A DNA stretch of 64,000 nt from Mantamonas sphyraenae (Eukaryota > CRuMs > Mantamonadidae). Both the position numbers and the translations under genes were made by a program. Below, in pieces: positions 1 to 11,938 of the stretch; position 1 is the first letter of the stretch; the number at the start of each line of letters is the position of its first letter. The notes below the pieces were generated by a model. The model made no database searches, was not told where the DNA came from, and saw only the letters and a program-made list of their open reading frames with translations. The DNA lies in the NCBI GenBank assembly GCA_026936335.1, contig JAPMXV010000029.1, positions 248,001 to 312,000 on the forward strand, written 5' to 3'.

Positions 1-3000
1 ATGCGCAACGTCTTTGGATGGCACAGTAGCCCGTCTCCCATCATCATGTGTCACCAGCTCCTGTCCATGGCCGCGATCATGCGTGAGCTGAACGACGCAC
101 AACCAGACACACAGGCCATGTACCACCAGTTGCCGCCCGCAGAGGTCGAGGCTGCAGAGAACAAGCGCCAAACCGTGCTGCAGGCCATGGCCACCCGTGT
201 ACCCCTCCTCTACGAGCAGCTCAGTCAGAGTTTGCAACAGATGGACGATGAATCGGCCCAGCTCAAGGCCGTGTCTGTGTTGCAAGACAAGGAGTGGATC
301 TGGATGGGTGGCGCGTTTGCACGCAGCCAAAACACGGCCTTTCACTGTCCCGTGCAGGCTGAGCCCCACCTGTACGCCATTCCAGGTGACATGGTTGCTT
401 TCCGCTGGCTGTTTGAGCTGTGTGGCGTGCGCGACGAGTTTGCGGCCGCCGATCTGGTCAGCGTGCTCGACAGCCTGCAAAGCAAGTACGGCAAGGAGGC
501 GGTGTTGAACGACGCTGACCTGCAAATGAGCATTGCTATCTGCCAGCGGCTGGCGTACATGGACCGCAGCAGCTACGAAGTGCTGGTGCCGTCGAAATTG
601 GGCATGCTCTGTGTGTCCACAACGATGTGCTTCGACGACGCCCCCTGGCTCAAACAGTCTCAGAAAACACGCCAAGAGCGCGATTTCGTGCATCCACAGA
701 TCTCCCACGAGGTCGCCTCGCTGCTCGGTGTTCGATCGCTGCGGCAGACACTCGTTTCGCAGTCGTCCGACGTCATGCAGTTTGACATGGACCAGGCCAG
801 TGCAGAAGCATTTGGCCAGCACGAACCCCTGACAGGTCGCATTGCAAACATCCTGCAAAGCTATGCCATAGGCCCTCCCGTGCTGTACGAGATCCTGCAA
901 AACGCAGACGACGCACAGGCCACACAGGTCCACTTTATCATCGACCGCACCCAGTATGGCACAAGCAGCCTCATGGCCCCTGGAATGAGCGAGTTCCAAG
1001 GCCCTGCTCTGCTCGTGTACAACGACAGTGTGTTTACGTCGCGCGATCTGCGACGCATCACGCGCTTGGGTGTCTCCTCCAAGAAGGAGGACGTGAGCAG
1101 CACTGGACGCTACGGTCTGGGCTTCAACTCGGTGTACCACTTTACAGACATGCCTGCATTTGTCAGCGACACCAACCTGGTGATCTTTGACCCTCATGCA
1201 CGCTATGTGCCGGGCACATCCTCTGCACAGCCGGGTCTCAAGATCAACTTTACACGCAGCAGCCTCGTGGACCAGTTTTCCGACTCGTTTGAGCCTTTCC
1301 GACGATGTGGCTGCACCCTGGACGAACCTTTTCGGGGCACCCTGTTCCGCCTTCCGCTGCGCACAACCAAGTTGGCAAAGGAAAGCGAGATCAAGCGTGC
1401 CGCGTACACTCTCGACGATTTGGAATCTCTTCTGACTGCGTTCCAGGAAATGGCCACTGAGGCCTTGCTGTTCATGAAGAACGTTCGGCGCATCTCCATC
1501 TTTGACCACAGCGGCGTTGACGGCGAAGAACCGCAGCTACTGTTTGAGACGGCTTTTACGGGCTTGGACAAAGAGACGCGCAAGAGCATGGAGACCATTC
1601 CCAAGTGGGTGTCGAGTCGCTCGTCGCACGAACGCATCCTCCGTGACTTGAGCAAGACCAGCGAGAGCAAGCTGCCCCTGTCTGTGGCCAACGTGGGCAT
1701 CACCACGCGTCTGGGAGACGAGCTGTCCATTGAGAGCCAATGGATGATCTGCAGCGTGATGTCTGGTGGAGCTGCCAAGGAGCTCACTGTCAGCGGACGC
1801 ATGGAGAACGAACTCAACGCACGTGTGCTGCCATGGTGCTCTGTCGCAGCCAAACTTGCAGACTCGCAGCAGAACGCGTCGACAGGCAGCAAAGAAGCGA
1901 CGTCGTCTTCGACATCATCGTCCTCATCCTCATCCGCAGCGGCGTCCTCGGCGTCCGCGTTGGGCATTGAAGGCCGCGCCTTTTGCGGCCTGCCCCTTCC
2001 CGTCAAGACAGACCTGCCCCTACATGTGAACAGCAACTATTTTGAGCTGAGCGTGAACCGCCGTGACGTGTGGTGGAGTGTGGGTGATCTGCAGGGCGAG
2101 GGCAAGTTGCGTGCAGATTGGAACGCGGCGCTGCTGGAAGACAGCGCCTGCAAAGCGTACGTGCAAATGCTCCACGCCGTGCGAACTCGATGCGATCCCA
2201 GCGTGCGGGCTTCGCTTCGCTCCTACTACAGCATGTGGCCCCAGCGGCATATCAACCAACCGTGGGACATTCTGGTCGACGCTGTGTACGCCGCCGTCCT
2301 TGACGAGCCTCTCATCTACACGCCCGTTGGACACAGCTTTGTGCGTGTAGCAGATGCGCTGTTCGTTCCGCCAGACATGCGCATTGACGATCCGGTCATT
2401 GCACTGCTGGTGGACGAAGGATTGCCTGTGGCTGAGGTGCCCGAGAGTATCCTGGACATGCTGCGTGAGAGCTGCACACGCCACTCTGTGCGTTTGAACA
2501 CTATTGGACCGGAGCTGGTGCGCTCGCTGTTGCGCAAGGCCGAGGTGCGCGATGCCGCAGCCAGGCAAAAGCGACGCAAGATTCCTGACACGCCGCTTCG
2601 CCTGGCAGAGAACCTGCCGACGCTGCTGCAGTTCTGCTTGGCCGACCTGGATGGAAGCGATGCACGCAACCAGGACGGCAACCACGGATACGACCAACTG
2701 CATGGCTTGCCTTTGATTCCACTGTCCGATGGTACGCGCGGCACGTTTTGTGCACACGCCCCGCCCGCGGGCTCCACGGTGCCCTTTGTACAGTATTTTG
2801 TGGTGGAAGTGGCGCAAGCAAACCTTGTGGAGGCAAAACCGGATGTAACGGTGGACGTGCGGCAGCTGCCGTCACGTGTCGTCGACGCATTGCGCAGTGA
2901 AGCGCTGCAGAGTGAACTCAACGTCGAGTCTCTGCGTGTGGATTCCCTGATGCAGCTGCTGCCTTCCATGTTGCCTGGCTCCTGGATGTATCAGGATCGT

Positions 3001-6000
3001 GTGCCGTGGGATGGCGAGCAACCAAGCTTGGCCTGGCTTGCCGATTTCTGGCGCTTGGTTTTGGAGAGCGACGAGCTCCCTCGTGTTTCGTCCTGGCCCC
3101 TCCTTCCGTGTCAGGAGGATGTGTTGTGTCTGTTGCAGGAGCAGCACACAATGGTGTTGCGAGACGCTGAACATCTGCCAAAGGACGTGCGTCAGATGCT
3201 GACCACCCTGGGCTGCCGTGCCCTCGACACGGAGCGATTCCCAGTGTTGCGACACGCTTCGTTGGATGAGTATGTGCATCCGCCAACGGCTTTGGGTGTG
3301 CTGAACGCACTTCTCGCAGTGGGAGGAGGCAGCGTCGCAAAGGCCGCCACGTTGATCGAAGCCAAGTGCGGGCATGTGGCACCTCGGCAGCGGCTGGCTT
3401 TGTCCGAGTTTGTGTGCGAGCATGTTGAGGAGCTGGATCACAATCAGGTGCACACGTTGATGCAGCTGCCGCTGTTTATGCGCCACGGAGGCAAGAAGGA
3501 GTTCACTTCGCTGCATGGCAAGCGGTTGTACCTCGCACCGAGGCACATGGACGCCGCCCTGCTGACGTCTGACTTTGTGGTTGCCAGCAACGACGCCGTG
3601 GAGGCGTTCCTGGCCAGCGAACGGGTGACCAGCGTCAGCAGTGTGACCGAAGCACAAGTGTTTGGTGACTTTTTCTTCCAGCACGTCTCGCAGTACGAAG
3701 CCGACATGGTTGAACAGAGCATGCTGTACGTATTGGTCAACCTGCAGCGCCTGTGTGAGGACACACCGGGCTTTCGTGACCAGATCCGGGCGCTTGCTTT
3801 TGTGCCGACCGCCAGCGGCACCCTGCGTCGCCCCAACGAGCTGGTGGACCCACGCCAAGAGCAACTCACAGCCATTATGGATCCGCAAACAAGTGTCCCT
3901 GTGCGCAAGTTTGGGCAGGGCCATATGTTGGATGTGCTGGTGACACTGGGCCTGCAAACCGAACTGACACGCCGTGGAGTGGCCGATGCCGTGCTTCAGG
4001 TGCACGAAGTGAGCAAAGCCATGGCGGACAGCCTTCGTGGAGCAGCCATGGACGAAGAGCGCCGGGATGCGTTATGTACGGCCATTGGTGACCGGGCCAA
4101 GGGGTTGCTGGCGTACGTCGACGGCCATTACGGCCGTTTGTTGGGTGAGCACGGCGGCGTCGATGGAGAAGCAGATGATGTTGAACACGGAGGCGTGTCG
4201 CGTGAGGAGCTGCACGAGCTGTTGACCACGCGTGTTTGGCTGCCTGTCCTGCGCACGCCGCCGGACGACCTACTGCCGTGGAATGTGAATCCTCAGACGG
4301 CCACGCCGACGGCCCAGGCTGCAGGCGTGCGACCTGCGTCGCACGTTTGGCTCACTTCGTACACAACACGCATTTTGGACGGGAGTGTGCATTCGGCGGC
4401 GTTGCGTGAGCTGCTGGGACTCAACAAGCGACCTAAGGTCACCGAAGTGGCCATTCAGTTGGCCCACGTAGGTGAGCTGTACGAGCGCAGGCGCAAGGAG
4501 AAAGGCGAGGAGGCGTTCAGTGCAGCCGAGAACGAACGTGTCGACGGCGCAGTGATGCGCATGTACGGCCATCTGAACGCGGCCGCACAGGGCGAGCAGA
4601 GCCAGGAGGTTCTGAACTGCTTCCACATGCTGGGCTCCAGTACAAACGTGGCCTCGTTGTGGCTTGGCGATCGCTTTGTCCGCCCGGGCGACGCCGTGTT
4701 CCGAGCCCAGGTGGAGTTGCCTGGGTTCAAGTGGAAGGTACCTCGTGCGTACCGGGACTTTGAGCCCATGTTGCGCCTGCTTGGCGTCAAGCCGCACTTG
4801 ACAACCATGGACCTCGTGCTGTTCCTTCGCTTCATGGGCGAGAAGTACGCACGCAAGCCAGCTGCAGACGAGACCATCAACACCGTTCTGGGCGTGCTGC
4901 ATCGTTTGTTTGACGACGAAGACGCAGAGGAGGATCGAGCAGCGGTGTCGAACAAAGGCAGCCAGGAGGACACTGAGGATGCACCCAAGTCGCTGCGATT
5001 GGACGATGCGGACGCAGCACTGCGCAGGCATGTGCACCTGCCCACAACAGACAACACGGTTCTCCCAGCGAGCGAAGTGCTGTACGACGACGCATCGTGG
5101 CTCAAGACAGCAGGTGGGGCGTATGCGTTTGTGCACGCGAGTATCGACAACGAGATGGCCAAACGTGCGGGTGCACGGTCGCTCCGCTCCCTCCTCGTCT
5201 CCCTGGACAAACTGGAGCAAAAGACGCTCCCCTGTCCTTTGCTGCAAGAAATTCAGTACCGCATGGCGGGTTTGGGAGTGGAGAATACGCTGGTGGATTT
5301 GATGGAGGTGGCGGATGTCCACGGCGCTTCCGTGTTCCGTGTTGCCTACGACGCACGCCAGCACCCATCCCAGTCCCTACTGCATCCGTCGCTGTCAATG
5401 CTGCAGGGACCCGCACTCACGGTGTTTTTCGATGCGCCCATGGACTCGGAAACGATTGTTGAGCTGTTTGAAGTGGTGAAGCGACGCTCGTCGCAGCTGC
5501 GAGTCGGTGCCGGGTTTACCTCGTGTTTTCAGGTCACCGATGTGCCCACCATTGTCAGCGGCGACTATTTGTACCTGTTTGACCCGTCTAGGCAATACTT
5601 GGCACGTGTGGATGACGATCAGGAAGAAGGCGACGTGGTTGGACAGCCGTCTTCCTCCTCCTCCTCCTCCTCCTCCTCCTCCAAGAAAGTGCCAAAGCAG
5701 GACAACGTGCTCACGGGCAAGGCGTTCAAGTTCACTGGGGATGGTGATCTTGTGTCTCACTTCCCCGACCAGTTCTCAGCGCTGTGCATGTTTGACTTTG
5801 ACGGAACACGGTCGTTGAAACAGGGAACCATGGTGCGCATGCCTTTGCGCAGGGTCAAAGGAGGCGTGCTGGACGACAGCGACCATGTGGGCATGGATCC
5901 GCAGCGTGTGCTTGCCCCTTTGCGAAACCTGGACACCATGTTGATGCTGTTTGTACGCAGTCTGCACACGGTGCAGCTTTTCCAGTGCGCCGAGAGTGAT

Positions 6001-9000
6001 GACCACGAGAGCATTGAGCGCCAAATCAGCATTTCCATGACGAAGGAGTACCGCGCAGCACACAACGCACTGCTAGCGGACCAAACGTGGCGCAAGAAGC
6101 GACTGATGGAGTGGTTGAGCGCGTGGGAGCCGCTTTCGCAGCAGTACGTCGTGGAGGTCTCGTCGTCGCACATGGACAAGGACGAGGTACAGAATGATCG
6201 CTGGCTTGTCTTTGAGGAATTGGGCCAGTCGCAATTGCGCGACATGGCTCTGGACACAGAGAACGAACAGCAGTTCTTGGTACCCTTTGTCCAGATTGCG
6301 TTTCTGCTGAGCCGCAACGGCGCAGGACGGCCCCCGCATGTGACAGGACGCGTGTTTGAAGCAAACTCGCCCCTTCTCAGTGCCTTACCCCTCCCTGTGG
6401 CCATGAGTGGCATGTTCATGACCGACTTTCTGACAAAAACCATCGAGTTGGAGGCCCACACGGCCAACGGCTTGTTTGTGCGATGGAACACTGCCATGCT
6501 CAGCAGCCTTGGCAAGCTGTACTCGCGAGCTATGGAAGGCATGCCAAAGCACTTCCGCCTCGACCCCAGCAGTGTGTATGCCTTTTGGCCATTCCTTGAC
6601 CCGACTGAGAGCTACCGACGGGACCCGCCTGCGCTGCGCTCACGCCGTGTCTCCAGCGCAGCGTCTGCTTCCGAAGAGGAGGCATCGTCGTCTTCCTCTT
6701 CCTCTTCCTCTTCCTCTTCCTCCTCCTCCACTAGCCCTCCATCCTCGTCCTCCAGCAAGAATGGGGCGATCGCCGAGAGCGACGATGCCGAGGACGACGT
6801 GGGCTTTTTCGGATCATTGAAGGACGAAGCGTTGACACGTGTGCTGGAAGGGGAGTTTAAGGACGTGTTGATGCAAGACCTTGCGACGCAGCCGCTGTTT
6901 CTGGATGGCAAAGGCCAGTTCCGCGCGATCCACGAGGGATCGTTTCTGGACCCTCGCTTCCGTGTGCCGGGCATTGTGCGCACATTTATCGATCGGCAGG
7001 TGCGCAACGATGTGTTTGACATCCCATCGGCCGTGGTGCACACTTTGCAGCACCCGAGCGTGGCGTCTGTGGCGTCCATGGAGGAGGTAACGCCAGAGAC
7101 AGTGCGCATGACGCTGCACAAACTGAACAGCACTCCGAAGCTGGGATCGACCGCAGACGCTCAGGAGCGCTATCTGATGGAACTACTCCGGTACTGCATG
7201 GCTGACCTGCTCCGATCCCAACAGTACGAGCAGCTGGTGGGTCTCCCGCTACTGCCCCTGCTGGTTGGCGGCGTGGGCAAGTTTGGCGAGGCGTACTTCC
7301 TGGCGGGGGAGGAGGAGCGCCGCATGTTCCCGGATCTAAAGGAACGCTTCTTGGCCACGCCGTGTGTGAGTGTTCTGGAGCGCCACGTGCTCAACGACAA
7401 ATTCACGAGCGTGACCAAGATTCGCAATCTGGATGCAGGAGCCCTGGCAACCCAATTGCACCGAGTGCTGCCGGCCCAGTGGAAGAACGAACGCTTTGTG
7501 GCATACGAGCCCGAGGGCAACAACGATCATCCGTCGATGGAATGGATGCAGAAGCTGTGGGCGTTCATTGCGAAGGACAACGTGCACCTGAGCAAGTTTG
7601 AGGCGTGGCCAATCATCCTGTGCACCAGCGGAGAGCTTGCGTCGCCTCGTGCGCTTCCCATGTTGATTGGCCTGCCCGAAGGCACAGATGCACGCATGAA
7701 ACCACTGCTTGAGAAGCTGCGCGTACCCATGCTGCACGCAGAATGTGGACAGCACCTGGATGCAGCGCGCATTAGCGAACCCGACATGCTGTTGCTGGAC
7801 ATCTTGAACTGCCTGCAGCTGATGATGCAAGTGGACGAAATGCAACGAAAGCCTGACTTTGACGCTCTGGACGAGGAAGATCGTCGCTTCCTGCTGTCAC
7901 AGCTGATGACATGCACGTACCCGCCGCAAAACAACCAGCCGCTGGAGTGGCGCTTCACACCCATGCAGCTGGAGGTTTTGCGAGACATGCCTCTGTTTGA
8001 GCTGATGCGGCCCGACTACGACGAAGGCGAGGTGCGCTTCGGCAGTTTGCGGGAAGTGGAAGGGACATTTGACACACACCCGTTCCTGCAACCCGAGAAC
8101 GACCCCCGCTTCGTGCGCAGAGACAACTGGACGTTTCTGAAGATGTTGGGCGTGCAGAAAGCTCAGCTATGGTGATGTGATGGGCAGGTACGTGGTGGAT
8201 GAGATGCACACATATGACAACGATCGGCGGATGGCTGTTCTTACGGATCTGCGTGACAACTGGACACAGGGTCGCACCTACGTGTCTGCGTCCTGGATGA
8301 AGGACAAGATGATTTCGCTTGCGTTTGTGCCTGTGAACGAAGCAGGTGCGCCCGAACGACGAGCGAGCGACCTATTGGATCCTCGTATCGATCTCGTGGC
8401 CCGCATCTTTGAAGACGATCAGTCGCAGTTCCCCGAACGCTCGCTGCAAGGTGAAACATGGCTGCGCTGGTTCACCACGTTGGGCATGAAGAGCAGCATC
8501 GATCTGGAGCTCTTTTACGCCTGTGCGAACAAGATTGCCGACCGTGGGCAAGTTCAAGTCGCCACCTCATCATCCTCAGCATCCTCAGCATCCTCATCGT
8601 CCTCATCGTCCTCATCGTCCTCGTCAACAAGCATCAACAGCGACGTTGGTGCTGATGTGAGTGTCGAAGTGGACGAAGGAGTGCCGTTGGCGCTGTGGAA
8701 GAGCGCAGCAGACCTCATTCGCTACCTGAACGGACATTTTGCCAATCTGTACACCAACAAGATGGCGGAGCAGCTTTCTGGTGTTGCCTTTGTGCCTGTG
8801 ATTGAACCCATGAGCAGAGACACACGCCGGTTGGTGTGCTTCCGCGAGACGGTGCTGTACAGGTTGCGCACAATCGCGTTTACAGTGCTCCCTGTACTTG
8901 GCGAGGATCTAGAGCCGTACAAAGCGATGCATGCGGGTCTTGGGTTGCAAGACAAGGTTAACTCAGCTGTGGTGATGCAACACCTGCGCAACCTGGTGCG

Positions 9001-11071
9001 CACAGACGCCGTGTCAGCGTGGCACTACACCGACGACATCCACGGCGTGTTTACAGACATCATGGCCTTCTTGCACACGCACTTTGACGAGCTGCCCACC
9101 AGCGACCGCCAGTTTCTGGTCACTCAGCCGTGGATCCCCATCGGTGACCGCTATGTGCAGGTGTCGCGTGTGTACCGATGCCTGGGTCAATCGCTGGCCC
9201 CATTTGTGTTTGAGCTGCCGGAGCACTTTGTGGCCAATGAGGCCTTTCTGAACAAATTGGGCATGAAGGAACGACCCGAAACGGGCGATTTGCAACACAT
9301 TCTGGTCGAGTTGGAACAAGAATGTGGTGGTGAACCGTTGAATCCGAACGAGCTCCTTGCAGTGATCCGCCTGTTGAGTGTAGTGAGCTCCACGACCGGC
9401 AGCGAGAAGAGCAGCAGCAGCAGCAAAAGTGGCAAGCAAACAGACTTGCCTGTGTTTGTGCCGAACGAGGACAGCGTGCTCGTGCCGGCCGACGGATGCT
9501 TCTACGCGGATTCGCCATGGCTTTTTGGTCGCATCCAGCACGAACGCATGCAGTTTGCAAACAGCAAGATGGGCCTGGGCATGTGCAAACGCTTGGGGGT
9601 GTATCCACTGAGCGAAGTTGTGCAGGAGCGCATGCGCGAACAGACACGGAACGCAGTGTTGGCGTCGCCGTTGGATACTGACGACACGCGGCGCCTGACA
9701 ACTCTGTTGCACTCGTTCGAGTTTGCAGAAGGTGTTGTGCGTGTGTTGCGTGACCAGCAGCAGGGTGCTCACGACCAGATCGCAGTACGTGCGGATGGGG
9801 TGCGCGCCACCATCCGAGCGTTTGCACTGCACTTTGTGCAAATCGGACGGCTGGCCACACGTTTCATGCTGCAGCAGCGGCACAAGAGCAGTGGAAAGAC
9901 AAAACGCAGCCAGTCAGACGTGACCCTGAAGGATGACGTGGGCAGTGTTGTGTACGTAGACACTGGCGTGCCTGAGATCATCGTCGCTGCCGAGGCATTT
10001 GCACACGACGGGCCGGTCAGCCTGGAACAGCGGCTGGCCAAGATTGTTGTGCGAGACGTGTTGCGTCTGGATGCCTTGGATGATTTGCTGCCGGTGGCAG
10101 TGATGCTTGGATGCCAGGAGCCGCAGGAGGTGAGTACGGCGCTGGACGAATTGCACGTGCGCCAGAAGAACGCATCGGGTATGGAACGCGGAGAACCCGG
10201 AGCTGTGTTGACAGATGCCGATCGCGAGGCTGTAGAACTGAAGCCGCTGCGACACTACAGCATGGGCGAGGTGGTTGCGTGGCAGGATGACGACGGTGAA
10301 CTTCGGTACGGCATCGTCACCGAAGCCAAGGAAGTGGAGGATCTACGACACGCAATGCATGTGCAGGTGTCCAATCAAGGCGACACACGGCTGCTCATGA
10401 GCACCTCTCTGCTCACCTTTCGCAAGAGTGGCATGCAGGGCAAGGGCAAGAGCAAGGCAAACCGCACCAGCAGCAGTGGCGACAGTAGCAGCAGTAGCAG
10501 TGGAGCTGTGTCCGGGGCCGAAGAACTGGATGTAGATGAGGTGGACGAAGCGGTGATGCGCAAGTTGGACAAGCTGCGTCAGGGAATGATGGGAACAGGG
10601 TCGGTTTCGGATGAGTCGGGATCATCCTCTTCGTCAGTGTCTTTGTCGTCCAAGAATGGAGGCAAGGGTGGCACACACAGTGTTGTGGACGAGCGACAGG
10701 TGGTCAAGGCCATTGCCGACCTGTTGGCAAAGATCAACGTGCCGCTGGATGTGGACGTGCAGGAGGTTGTGGCCAAGAACATGCGCCTTGAGAGGGAGCT
10801 GGAGGAGGCACGGCAACGAGCATTGGAGGCGGAACAGACGCGCGGTGACATGGGACAGCTCAAGGAGAATCTGCAGGAAATGGTGACGTGTGCTGTGTGC
10901 ATCTCCAATGTGGTGGATCGGGTGTTGGTCCCCTGCGGCCATACACTGTGCAGCGAGTGTGTCACAGGACTCCAACGTACGGGCTCCAAGTGTCCCATGT
11001 GCCGTGCACGCTTCACCAGCACCTCTGCATTCTTCCTGGCCAATTCTCTGGCGGAAGAAATCGGCGAGTGA
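1..11071 (+). CDS. Sacsin-like giant chaperone with C-terminal RING finger (5' partial, one frame break)
   Basis: At least 3,689 residues. The gene runs in from the left: the first ~270 residues resemble the tail of a preceding sacsin repeat, so the ATG at position 1 is probably internal. Residues ~275-440 hold an Hsp90-type ATPase domain of the sacsin repeat (SIRPT) kind, with the N-box EILQNADDA and the glycine motif GRYGLGFNSVYH. A second, degenerate repeat lies at nt ~5260-6540. Its core reads GAGFTSCFQVTD where the glycine motif should be, so ATP binding is doubtful. The C-terminus (nt ~10887-11012) is a C3HC4 RING (CAVC, PCGHTLCSEC, CPMC), suggesting ubiquitin ligase activity; plant sacsin-like proteins share this layout, while human sacsin ends in J/HEPN domains. 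Serine tracts lie at nt ~1910, 5650, 6690 and 8567. The reading frame shifts at the AAA run 8158-8160. Removing one A joins the two halves as LGVQKLSYGDVMGRY, in keeping with repeat style, so a sequence error is likely. Confidence 0.9.
6691..6729 (+). repeat. (TCTTCC)n serine-coding hexamer repeat in sacsin-like gene
   Basis: TCT/TCC alternation encoding serine; similar TCC or TCA/TCG tracts at 5651-5682 and 8567-8625 in the same gene. Confidence 0.9.
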
Positions 11072-11090
11072 GAGGGCGAGACCAACGCAA

Positions 11091-11927
11091 ATGCAGTGGC
11101 GTGAACACCACAAAGAACAGCGCACCTATGCCTCTGGCACATTTCTGATCGTTGGCCTGGTGTTGCTTGCCCTCTCTGTCCTCGATGTCTTGTGGGAGGA
11201 AGTGGAATGGGAAGGGTGGCCGCCTCGAACGGCTCTCGTCCTTCAAACAGCCAAGCAGACCATGGGGAATCGCCATCGCGCTCTGCTCAGGCTACAGGTG
11301 TGTAATGCTACGGTGTGTGCCAATACCACGGCATTTGACGACCCATACGAGGCGTTTGGGTTCGGAGACGTGGATGCGTTTCTGGCCAAACACCCTGCTG
11401 GGTCCTCCCTGCAAGTGTTTGCCAATCCAACACGCGTGCAACAAGTGTCTCTGCAGCGCTGTTGCACCGTGTGGCCGTTTGTGATGCTACCGCTCGTGGC
11501 TCTCCTGCTTTTCTTGTCCGCTTCCTCCGCGCTCTGCCATCAACGCGTCGACCACACCCTGCACATCCTTTGTTGCGACTGCGGCAACCCGCTTTATATT
11601 TATTTCTGCCCGCTGCTGGTCCCTGTGGGCTTGCTCTGCATGTGGGCGAGCCTGGAGCTCGTTCCAGCCAAGCTGACCTGGATGATCGTTGTTTTCTGCG
11701 CCTTGTCCACAGCCACGTGTGCGGTGGGCTGCTGTGCAACGCGTGGTGCCATGCAGGAACAACGACGTGGCTGCTACGCCGGTTCAAAAGGCACCCTGAA
11801 GCTCGAGGTGCTCATGCAAGCAGCCGAGGAGCAGGAACGCAGGGGCGAATCTGCCCCGCAAGGCAACAACGACGACGACGACGACGAGGCAACCGATGTG
11901 ACTCAGGCCACGCAGGCGTCTGTGTGA
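11091..11927 (+). CDS. DUF3592-like multi-pass membrane protein
   Basis: 278 residues. The start is the first ATG after the sacsin stop, only 19 nt downstream. There are about four hydrophobic segments: one near the N-terminus (TFLIVGLVLLALSVLDVL) and three in the second half (around VWPFVMLPLVALLLFL, YFCPLLVPVGLLCMWAS and LTWMIVVFCALST). Between them lies a soluble loop ending HPAGSSLQVFANPTRVQQVSL, which resembles the 'YPxGxxVxVYYNPxxPxxAxL' pattern of DUF3592 proteins. The tail is acidic (five consecutive Asp). Function is unknown; the family assignment rests on that one motif plus topology. The gene converges on FAM50 with 11 bp between stop codons. A later start (Met at 11262) would remove the first membrane segment. 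Confidence 0.6.
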   Translation: MQWREHHKEQRTYASGTFLIVGLVLLALSVLDVLWEEVEWEGWPPRTALVLQTAKQTMGNRHRALLRLQVCNATVCANTTAFDDPYEAFGFGDVDAFLAKHPAGSSLQVFANPTRVQQVSLQRCCTVWPFVMLPLVALLLFLSASSALCHQRVDHTLHILCCDCGNPLYIYFCPLLVPVGLLCMWASLELVPAKLTWMIVVFCALSTATCAVGCCATRGAMQEQRRGCYAGSKGTLKLEVLMQAAEEQERRGESAPQGNNDDDDDEATDVTQATQASV

Positions 11928-11938
11928 CATTTTGTGTT

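Noticed and set aside
8172-8187. A 16-nt GT...AG segment that would join the two sacsin frames as an ultra-short intron.
   Set aside because: A one-base correction at 8158-8160 gives a better protein sequence, and five other genes show similar single-base breaks, none with a convincing short intron.
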